Source of the DNA: Phycisphaerae bacterium
GTDB lineage: Bacteria; Planctomycetota; Phycisphaerae; UBA1845
DNA length: 64,000 nucleotides
Reading direction: 5' to 3'
Assembly: GCA_029260215.1 (NCBI GenBank)
Contig: JAJDDQ010000076.1
Span: 42,455 to 106,454, forward strand
A program made the position numbers and the translations under genes. Below, one piece after another: positions 57,055 to 64,000 of this stretch (position 1 is its first letter; the number at the start of each line of letters is the position of its first letter). The notes below the pieces were generated by a model. It saw only the letters and a list, made by a program, of their open reading frames with translations. It was not told the origin of the DNA and searched no databases.

Positions 57055-58503
57055 CTATTGCTTTGGATTCAGCGATTTTTTGATAGCCACAACCCCCGTG
57101 TCCAGCACAGGGTCATCCTTGGAAAAATCGACGCCCGCATGGGGAATCACGACATCCGGCTCAATGCCCTTCCCCTCGAACAGGAGGCCAGCTGCGTCCA
57201 TCGCCTTCCAACTCGGCAGATAAACAAGCACACCGTTCGGCAAATGCCTGGCCTTGGGGTTCCCGCTCGACCCGAAGGATCGCTCCCCGACGAGTGTGGC
57301 TGAGGGCACTTGCCTCATCATCAGCAGGAACGCCTCGCAACTGCTCATGCACTTCCGACCCATCAAAACCGCCACCGGCCCCGCAAATCGACGCCCTTCG
57401 CGATCGGGCTGGAGCGTACGTTTTCGCACGGGGGTAAAGTCCGTCTCGCGAGGCCCGTGCCGATAGGTGTGCGACGCGTAGACAACCGGCTCATCGACAA
57501 ACCAGCCAGCCAACCGCTGCGCCAGGGTCTCGCTCCCCCCGCCGTTGGGTCTGACGTCGATCACGACGCCCTTCGCGCCCGAAGCGCCGCCAAGAAACGC
57601 TTCAATCTCGTCAATCTGAGCACTCGCGTCGGCCGACCATGTCCCGATCAAGACATACGCGATGCCGCCCGGCAGGTGCCCAACGGCTGACCGTCCGCCG
57701 ATCCAGCGGATATCCGCCACCCGGCTGGCGATACCCTCGCGGGACCAGTTCGGCTGAACGTTTCGCACGACTGTCGGATACCGCGAACCGTCAAGTTCGA
57801 GGAACAGATGAACGTCGCGGGCAGCCCCCAGCATCGCCGCAGCAGCCCGGGTCCACGCTCCCGTATTTTCTTGCCCCACAACGTCGTCACGATGATCCGC
57901 GAACAAGCGTTCCCAATCGATCTGCCGGAGTTCTTTGTAGGAATACCCGTTTCGCACCGCGTCGCACAGCGCGTCGAACGCCTTCACGTTCAACCGCTTC
58001 TGCTCTTGCGGATCGCGCTCGACCCCCGCAAGGCCGCCGGTGCGAAACTCGCACGCCAGCACCTCGGCAGGTACGTGCCAAACGCTGCGGAAGTTCTTGT
58101 GACGCTTGCTGTTAATCCCAAATCGATAGAGATGATCCGGCTTGAGCTTCACCGGCAGGACGCACGTGTAAGCGTCCACCCATCGCGCTCCGCCCGAGAC
58201 CTGCGGAAACTCCGGCCCGCCCCCGACAAAGGAGTATCCGTCGCGGCTCATCGGCGTATCGAACACCACGCGAATCTCGGTGATACCCGGATCGACGTCG
58301 CGTGCTCCGAATGCGGGCGATGTCTCCACCACTTTCGGAACGCGCTGCTCGTCGGTCAGGTCCTGCCCGTTTGCCAAACCCGTGATAAACAAGGCTGCAA
58401 GCATCGCAAGACGCTTTCGGAACGCGGCGGGCCGCAATCGGTACGCACAAGACACGCGGAAATCGTCCCGGTAGTCGTTGAAACTCCGTCGTCGCCTGCC
58501 CAT
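57055..58503 (-). CDS. S41-family C-terminal processing peptidase-like protein with N-terminal Ig-like domain
   Basis: VVETSPAFGARDVDPGITEIRVVFDTPMSRDGYSF (Ig-like); AKGVVIDVRPNGGGSETLAQRLAGWFVD; VAVLMGRKCMSSCEAFLLMMRQ; FGSSGNP. Confidence 0.85.
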   Translation of the reverse strand: MGRRRRSFNDYRDDFRVSCAYRLRPAAFRKRLAMLAALFITGLANGQDLTDEQRVPKVVETSPAFGARDVDPGITEIRVVFDTPMSRDGYSFVGGGPEFPQVSGGARWVDAYTCVLPVKLKPDHLYRFGINSKRHKNFRSVWHVPAEVLACEFRTGGLAGVERDPQEQKRLNVKAFDALCDAVRNGYSYKELRQIDWERLFADHRDDVVGQENTGAWTRAAAAMLGAARDVHLFLELDGSRYPTVVRNVQPNWSREGIASRVADIRWIGGRSAVGHLPGGIAYVLIGTWSADASAQIDEIEAFLGGASGAKGVVIDVRPNGGGSETLAQRLAGWFVDEPVVYASHTYRHGPRETDFTPVRKRTLQPDREGRRFAGPVAVLMGRKCMSSCEAFLLMMRQVPSATLVGERSFGSSGNPKARHLPNGVLVYLPSWKAMDAAGLLFEGKGIEPDVVIPHAGVDFSKDDPVLDTGVVAIKKSLNPKQ

Positions 58504-58765
58504 TATTCCCACCCTTTTCCGAACCGTGGCTGTTTCGCGCGTCGGATGCCTGAATCCCTGCACGCCAGCCTCATCTTGTCGCACACCAAGTGTCCACCCG
58601 ATGCCCCGCTTTCGCAACACGCACGCCCAACTCCGGCATAGCGGTTTGCGGCCTCGACTTTGGGAAAATGGGTGCGCACTGAAGCGTGCTGCTCGCTGCG
58701 ATTGGATCGAAACGGCTCGAACAGCAGGGAGCAGCCATTGAGCACGCGATGGTCCTATCAAAAAT

Positions 58766-58798
58766 GAGGCGGCCTGGGTTTGGAACCCAGGCCGCCTC
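58766..58798 (-). terminator. Rho-independent terminator for the minus-strand gene at 58909..59343
   Basis: Perfect 15-bp stem GAGGCGGCCTGGGTT / AACCCAGGCCGCCTC with 3-nt loop, followed on the minus strand by ATTTTTGATAGG. Confidence 0.85.
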
Positions 58799-58908
58799 TT
58801 GAAGGCTTGTCACGTCCGTCCCGCCGTGCGGCGGTATCTAACTTGATTCAGCACCCGCTTCGACGGGTGAACACCTACCGAAAAGCGTTCACAGCGCTTG
58901 ATGGCGCC

Positions 58909-59343
58909 TTACTTCGGAAAATGAAAGCTCTTGCCCTTCCAGGTGGAAGCGGTCGCGACGAGGAAACCCCCCGTCTTGTTCGGGATGACGGCCTTGATCG
59001 CACCCTTGCCAAAGCGATGCTCCATGCAGCTCTTGGCCGACGCGGTCGACTTGAACGCCTGCTTGCTGCTCGACCACTTGCGAAGCTGCGTCGCGCTGAC
59101 CTTCTGGACCACCGCACCCTTTTCGATCCACTTCGAGAAGCTGTTCAGCGACGCCGGCGACGGACGACTCTTGCGAGCCGGTCCCATGGCCTGCGACGTC
59201 AACTGCTTGTACGACGAAATCTTGTTCGTGAAACTGTTGCAAACGGACTGATACCCTGGGGCCGGGCGACGAGTCGTCGTGCGTGTCGATGTCCGAGACG
59301 TCGAACGCGATGATCCCCAACTGCCTGTTTTGTACGTAGCCAT
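58909..59343 (-). CDS. Small basic Ser/Thr/Lys/Arg-rich protein of unknown function (144 aa)
   Basis: MATYKTGSWGSSRSTSRTSTRTTTRRPAPGYQSVCNSFTNKISSYKQL...; SD GGAG upstream; own terminator downstream. Confidence 0.75.
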   Translation of the reverse strand: MATYKTGSWGSSRSTSRTSTRTTTRRPAPGYQSVCNSFTNKISSYKQLTSQAMGPARKSRPSPASLNSFSKWIEKGAVVQKVSATQLRKWSSSKQAFKSTASAKSCMEHRFGKGAIKAVIPNKTGGFLVATASTWKGKSFHFPK

Positions 59344-59704
59344 ATTTGACTATCTCCGTTGTTCTGACGTGACTGTGCCTAAAAACTTCATCTGGGCAAT
59401 CATCGGAACGACCGTGCGCACGCTTTAAGTAAATGAGCTTAGCAGGCGGGTGACTTTAGCCGAAAGGCCGCCAAGTTCGGACGGTTTCGTCCTGTTCGCA
59501 CACGCGACCGCCACTCGGTTGGTTTCTCAACACGCGAGCGCTCGTTCCGCAAAAAATACGCATGCGCGATGAAAAACGCGGAAAGTACGCGATCGCCGCG
59601 ATTCGCAAGACCGCCTGCGCCCCCCTTGCCCGACGTGCGAGCCTCGGTTTCAATGCCCCGCAAACGTGCTCGGGAATTTCTATGCTTTTTTTTAAGCGAA
59701 TCGT

Positions 59705-61612
59705 GTGTTGGCCACCTTCAAGGCGCTGCTGAGCAATCGAAACTTCATCATGCTCTGGTGCGCGTACGGCATCAGCTCGATGGGTGACAACCTGTCCGAG
59801 ATGGCCATCCTCGCCAAGCTCGACGCCCTCAACGATGTCGTCGACGTCACGCCCATTCAGGCGCGCATGACCTTCCTCTTGATGGTTCCGTTTTTTCTAT
59901 TCGGACCGTTGATGGGTGCGCTGGCGGACCGCTTTCCGAGACGTCGCATCATGATCGTCGCGGACATCGCCCGCGCAGCCATCATGCTTGCATTCGCCGC
60001 ACTGATCGAGTTGGGCAGGCGTACCCTCGGTTCTGATTGGGGGCCGCTGGCACCGTTGGCGTTTCTCGGCATCTTCGCAGCCCTTTTTGCCCCATCCCGC
60101 TCCGCCATGGTCCCCATGCTAGTGCGACACGAACTGCTCGTGCCCGCCAACGCGATGATCAGCGGGCTGGGTATGATCGCCACCATGTTCGCCCTCATGT
60201 TCGGCGGCAAGCTCGCGGACATGGGCTACATAAACGAAGTGTTCCTCATGGACGCGGGAACCTTCGCCGCCAGCGCCTGCTGCCTCTTCATGATCGTCCT
60301 TCCGCGCGAAAAAACGTCCGAAAGAGCCAAAATCCACCGCGAGCCGTTCGTCACCACCATGCGGAAAGGCTTCGGTTATCTGCGGGCACACCGACGCGTG
60401 GTCGAGTTGCTGGGATTGGCTGTCGTATTCTGGTTCGCTGGCGCGACGGTCAAGAGTGTCCTCCCCGCGATCGTCAAAAATGCGTACCACGGCACGTTCG
60501 AAACCATCGGGCGATTCCCAGCCCTTATTGGCCTGGGAATGGCCGTCTCATCCGTGGTGGTCCTGCTCCTCGGCAACACCCTGCGAAGCCAATACGCCAT
60601 CACGTGGGGCTTCGTGGGTGTGTCCGGCTCAATGACGATGTTGGCGGTGACAACCTTCGGCCTGTGGTCTCCCGAAACGGCTTGCGCCATCGGAGCGGTC
60701 GCGACGTTCTTCGCCGGGTTTTTCGGCATCGCCATCGTCATCAGCTACAACGCGCTGTTGCAGAAGATCGTGCCTGATCGGTATCGCGGTCGCGTTTTCG
60801 GGATTCTCGATCTGACGACCAACGGCGCTTTGCTGCTCGCCACCGGACTGCTGGGTATCCCGAAATGGGGGGGCATCGACGCATGGTCCGGGTACATCCT
60901 GCTGGCCATCGCCCTCCTGACTTTTGTCGTGGGAATGATGTCACTCTTCATTCGCCTGGGGCGAACGTCCTCACGGAGACTCTACGCCTTCTACCGCAAC
61001 CTCACCCAATTCTTCGCGCATTTTCAGTGGGGGTTCAGGCGTATCGGACCTTGCACCATCCCCGAGAAGGGGCCGGTCATCATCACTTCCAATCACACCT
61101 GCTATATCGACCCCCTGCTCATTCACTGCGCATGCGGCTACAGGCCCATATCGTTCATGATCGCGGCGGAGTATTACAACCTCCCCGTGGCGGGCCATTT
61201 CATCAAGGTCGGCGAGTGCATCCCGGTTCGACGCAGTGAACACGACGTCGGAGCCATGAAAGAGGTTATCAGAACGCTCAGAGGTGGTAGTGTGGTCGGC
61301 ATTTTCATTCAGGGCGGCATCCGAGGCGCTACCCCGGGCGGACTCAAGAACGGCGTCGCGATGTTCGCCCTCAAGACCCGGGCCACCGTCGTGCCGGCCT
61401 ACATCGGGGGAACGCGCAACAGAGGGTCGATCGTCAAAGAATTCTTCGGCCGACACCGGGCACGCATCGTCTTCGGCCCCCCCGTGGACCTTTCCGAGTT
61501 CTCGGGCACCAGAGACAAAAAAAGTCTCGACGCCGCCAGCCAAAGAATCTTCAAAGCCATCATGGCCCTCGCCCCCAAGGTGGAGCCGGGGAACGACGAG
61601 CCAACCAGCTAA
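59705..61612 (+). CDS. MFS transporter fused to 1-acylglycerol-3-phosphate acyltransferase (PlsC) domain (LplT/Aas-like)
   Basis: N-terminal 12-TM MFS (FLFGPLMGALADRFPRRRIMIVADIARAAIML); C-terminal VIITSNHTCYIDPLLIHCAC (NHx4D-type), GIFIQGGIRGATPGGLKNGVAMFALKTRATVVPAYIGGT. Confidence 0.9.
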   Translation: MLATFKALLSNRNFIMLWCAYGISSMGDNLSEMAILAKLDALNDVVDVTPIQARMTFLLMVPFFLFGPLMGALADRFPRRRIMIVADIARAAIMLAFAALIELGRRTLGSDWGPLAPLAFLGIFAALFAPSRSAMVPMLVRHELLVPANAMISGLGMIATMFALMFGGKLADMGYINEVFLMDAGTFAASACCLFMIVLPREKTSERAKIHREPFVTTMRKGFGYLRAHRRVVELLGLAVVFWFAGATVKSVLPAIVKNAYHGTFETIGRFPALIGLGMAVSSVVVLLLGNTLRSQYAITWGFVGVSGSMTMLAVTTFGLWSPETACAIGAVATFFAGFFGIAIVISYNALLQKIVPDRYRGRVFGILDLTTNGALLLATGLLGIPKWGGIDAWSGYILLAIALLTFVVGMMSLFIRLGRTSSRRLYAFYRNLTQFFAHFQWGFRRIGPCTIPEKGPVIITSNHTCYIDPLLIHCACGYRPISFMIAAEYYNLPVAGHFIKVGECIPVRRSEHDVGAMKEVIRTLRGGSVVGIFIQGGIRGATPGGLKNGVAMFALKTRATVVPAYIGGTRNRGSIVKEFFGRHRARIVFGPPVDLSEFSGTRDKKSLDAASQRIFKAIMALAPKVEPGNDEPTS

Positions 61613-62670
61613 CCTTCACGTCGCGTAAATCGAAGGCCAGAACTGCCTGGAACCGTGAAGTCTCTCGGCAAGACGCAGTTGTTTGTGGCTGACTCGCTCG
61701 TGTCGACGCCCTCGACGTAATACGTCACGAAGAACGTCTTCGGCAAACCGCCCAACTGCCACGTCTGCGGCAGCGTTACGGGAAGACTGCGGTCCGCGTT
61801 CTCGTACAGCTTGATGCGACCCGCGCCAGCCGCGGCGCTCAGCGTCAGCGTGCCTTGCAAAGTCCCGTCAGCCGTGATGGTCAGCGGCACGAGGTCGTCC
61901 TCCCCGGCGGTGGAGCCGGTTTCGTCCTTGTCCGGCACGTCGTTTCCGTTGTCATCGTCGTCGTTCAGGCACAGAAAACCGCCCGGATCCAATTCATTCT
62001 GTTCCGTCACAGACCCGAAATCAAGCTGAATTTTGAGTATATCGATGGGAATGATAGCCGAACACTGCGTAACCGTCGCCGCCCCGCACGTTTCACCGCC
62101 GCGATTCTCCGCCGTGAGCGTGAGATCGAGCGTCAGCATCGGATCGGTCAAGGCGTGGGCTATAACGGTGAGATCAAACGTCGAGCAACCACCGCCCGCG
62201 ACCGCGATCGACGAAGGCCCAAAAACCGACACGCCGCCGACAAAAAAGGCTGGCGACCAACTCACTTGATACGTCGCGTCGCACGCGCCATTGTTGCACA
62301 GCGTAACGGGGTACGTCACGATGGCACCCGGACAAGCCGACATCGTCAGCGGCACGTTGTCGAACGAGCACGGCTGAGCCAGCGGCTCGATGATGCAAGT
62401 CCCCCCACCACCGAGCACGGGGTCGCAGCAGGTCCGCCGGCAGGCGGCGTTGCCGGGTTCGCAGCAGGTTCCGTTGCACTCGACCGCCTCGGGCGTACAG
62501 CAAAGATTGATTTCCGGGTTGAAGCAGGTCTTGCCGAGCGCGCAACACGTACTGCCACAGCATTCGACCTTACCGCCGCAACACACCTGCAAAGCCGCAT
62601 CCTGGCACGACGAGCCAGACGGGCAACAGCGGCCACCGCAACACTCCTCACCCGGAGTCACGCCAACCAC
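61609..62670 (-). CDS. Cys-rich repeat protein (353 aa, GTG start, no obvious signal peptide)
   Basis: EECCGGRCCPSGSSCQDAALQVCCGGKVECCGSTCCALGKTCFNPEINLCCTPEAVECNGTCCEPGNAACRRTCCDP. Confidence 0.65.
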   Translation of the reverse strand: MVGVTPGEECCGGRCCPSGSSCQDAALQVCCGGKVECCGSTCCALGKTCFNPEINLCCTPEAVECNGTCCEPGNAACRRTCCDPVLGGGGTCIIEPLAQPCSFDNVPLTMSACPGAIVTYPVTLCNNGACDATYQVSWSPAFFVGGVSVFGPSSIAVAGGGCSTFDLTVIAHALTDPMLTLDLTLTAENRGGETCGAATVTQCSAIIPIDILKIQLDFGSVTEQNELDPGGFLCLNDDDDNGNDVPDKDETGSTAGEDDLVPLTITADGTLQGTLTLSAAAGAGRIKLYENADRSLPVTLPQTWQLGGLPKTFFVTYYVEGVDTSESATNNCVLPRDFTVPGSSGLRFTRREG

Positions 62671-62682
62671 GAAGGTCAGAAA

Positions 62683-63438
62683 TCACCCACCTTGTTTAGG
62701 TGATTGACGAATATCGACCTCCGGCGGCGGGTCACCAGGTTTCCAGTCGTTGAAACGTTCCGGGTGTTGCGCAAGCCATTCGAGACATTGTTTTTGAAAT
62801 TGGGAGACAAGTTGTGCTCTGCCTACCTCCGGGTTGCTCTTAATCGCGTCGATAAATTCTTTTTCCGGAAGACCCCAGTGATTTTTCGCGTTACAGTCTC
62901 GAATAAGATTTGCGGCTTCGTCGGCCAGGAATCGCCCCTGAGACAATTGAATATCCGAATTGAGCAAATCAACAAGCTTCTCGACTCCAGCGCGAACATT
63001 CCATTCAGCCAAGCCGCCAGCAGCACACAATTGGAAAACAGGGTCTGCATTTTGATTGAGAACGGCGTGAAAAAGTGGCAATCCTCTCGGGTCCTTCGAC
63101 TTGATTAGACACACTAATACACCGCTCTTTTCCTCTTGTGTTTCAAGTCGAGGATAAAGCGCCAATAGCTCATCAAGACGATTGTGCCCATTAAGCAATT
63201 TGCCTAGGCTGCTAAGTTTGTTTAGAGCCTTTTTGCGTTGTGCCGTCGGCGTTTCTCTATCTTGGAGGGAATCCAGCAAGACCGGTACAACGTCGTTGGC
63301 GGTGTAGACCTTGCCTTGCCAACGCACGCTTGGTATTGTACGCTTGTTTGAATCGACTCCAAGGCCAGCCTGGCCTGGAGTCTGCGCAACACTAGTCAAG
63401 GCAATCATGAGTATGCATAAACTGAAAATTTTCATCAT
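62683..63438 (-). CDS. Secreted HEAT-like repeat hypothetical protein
   Basis: Signal peptide MMKIFSLCILMIALTSVAQ; helical repeats including KDPRGLPLFHAVLNQNADPVFQLCAAGGLAEW. Confidence 0.7.
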   Translation of the reverse strand: MMKIFSLCILMIALTSVAQTPGQAGLGVDSNKRTIPSVRWQGKVYTANDVVPVLLDSLQDRETPTAQRKKALNKLSSLGKLLNGHNRLDELLALYPRLETQEEKSGVLVCLIKSKDPRGLPLFHAVLNQNADPVFQLCAAGGLAEWNVRAGVEKLVDLLNSDIQLSQGRFLADEAANLIRDCNAKNHWGLPEKEFIDAIKSNPEVGRAQLVSQFQKQCLEWLAQHPERFNDWKPGDPPPEVDIRQSPKQGG

Positions 63439-63456
63439 CTACTCCGCAAAGGGGCA

Positions 63457-64000
63457 TCATTTGCATTCTTGCTGTTGTTTCAACTGAACGTCCTGAAGGT
63501 AAGCGATGTCTTGATCGATGCCTGTCTCTAATTGGTGATCGATTTCCCATGTGTAAGCTGTACATTCGCTTTCAGGAAAAAAGAATCCAATGGTATGGAC
63601 GAGTTCGTGCCCAATGATGCTGGCGGTACGATTCTCGGAACCACTGAAAGTGTCGGTACCGAACGTGACATCGTCCGATGGACTTGTCGTACAGGCAGCG
63701 ACACACGGTGGTGGAAAACCAAGCCCACACGGCACACAGGGATCAGCAGATATCGTAGACGCACCAAAACCTGCATCCACGATACTGTTTAGTAAGTTGG
63801 AATATTTCCAGAGAATAAATGCATATGTGTTTGTGTAGTCACCGACATCCGGGGCATGGAATTGCCCATCAGGGCCGTGCTGATGGGGTGTGGTCCACCA
63901 ATTGTGAACGGGGAGGACGCGAATTCGAACCCTTTGAGCCTCCTTACCTTCAACCGTGGCGGCGATCCATACCTCGACCGTGCGGGGGTGAATTTCTGTT
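63457..64000 (-). CDS. Putative HExxH metallopeptidase-like protein (partial, open at window end)
   Basis: Reading frame of ORF 63457..63780 continues without stop to the edge: ...TEIHPRTVEVWIAATVEGKEAQRVRIRVLPVHNWWTTPHQHGPDGQFHAPDVGDYTNTYAFILWKYSNLLNSIVDAGFG...RTASIIGHELVHTIG. Confidence 0.7.
   Translation of the reverse strand, partial: TEIHPRTVEVWIAATVEGKEAQRVRIRVLPVHNWWTTPHQHGPDGQFHAPDVGDYTNTYAFILWKYSNLLNSIVDAGFGASTISADPCVPCGLGFPPPCVAACTTSPSDDVTFGTDTFSGSENRTASIIGHELVHTIGFFFPESECTAYTWEIDHQLETGIDQDIAYLQDVQLKQQQECK

Noticed and set aside
1-64000. CRISPR arrays, rRNA operon, complete prophage or transposase genes
   Set aside because: No regularly spaced repeats, rRNA signatures, or phage/transposase proteins were recognised on either strand.

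Overview
The window is protein-dense bacterial DNA, probably Planctomycetota/Phycisphaerae-like judging by secreted dockerin-like proteins, PEP-CTERM, DUF1501/DUF1800 and LptD/FliM; this assignment is inferred, not tested. It has four parts. (1) About 2.9-22.0 kb is a minus-strand Wzx/Wzy-type exopolysaccharide operon: Wzz/GNVR, a BY-kinase-like ATPase without the Walker A lysine, flippase, three glycosyltransferases, a GT39-like membrane protein, polymerase/ligase, two methyltransferases, radical SAM/SPASM protein and Wza-like exporter. Two embedded secreted carbohydrate-active proteins (DUF2961/GH172-like and GH-A-clan-like) share a conserved ~135-aa N-terminal domain. (2) About 22.2-38.1 kb encodes secreted proteins: tandem cupredoxin/tail-fibre-like paralogs, a group-XII-like phospholipase A2, a sorbosone dehydrogenase/PKD/beta-helix protein, a PEP-CTERM protein, a second DUF2961 protein with internal repeats, a GH2-PD40-dockerin fusion and a GH39-like protein. 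A 226-bp MITE-like element with 7-bp flanking direct repeats lies in this region. (3) About 38-55 kb is mostly housekeeping and conserved genes: DUF1800/DUF1501, arsC, ispF, fliM, aroA, an FAD protein, tRNA-Cys, lptD, SPFH/GYF plus zinc-ribbon pair, a eukaryote-style C2H2 zinc-finger protein, DUF190/crcB and DUF3052. (4) About 55-64 kb has a dockerin protein, S41 peptidase, a small basic orphan protein with a strong terminator, an MFS-PlsC fusion, a Cys-rich protein, and an edge-truncated HExxH protein. No CRISPR array, rRNA or complete transposase was recognised. Family assignments come from reading motifs without database searches.
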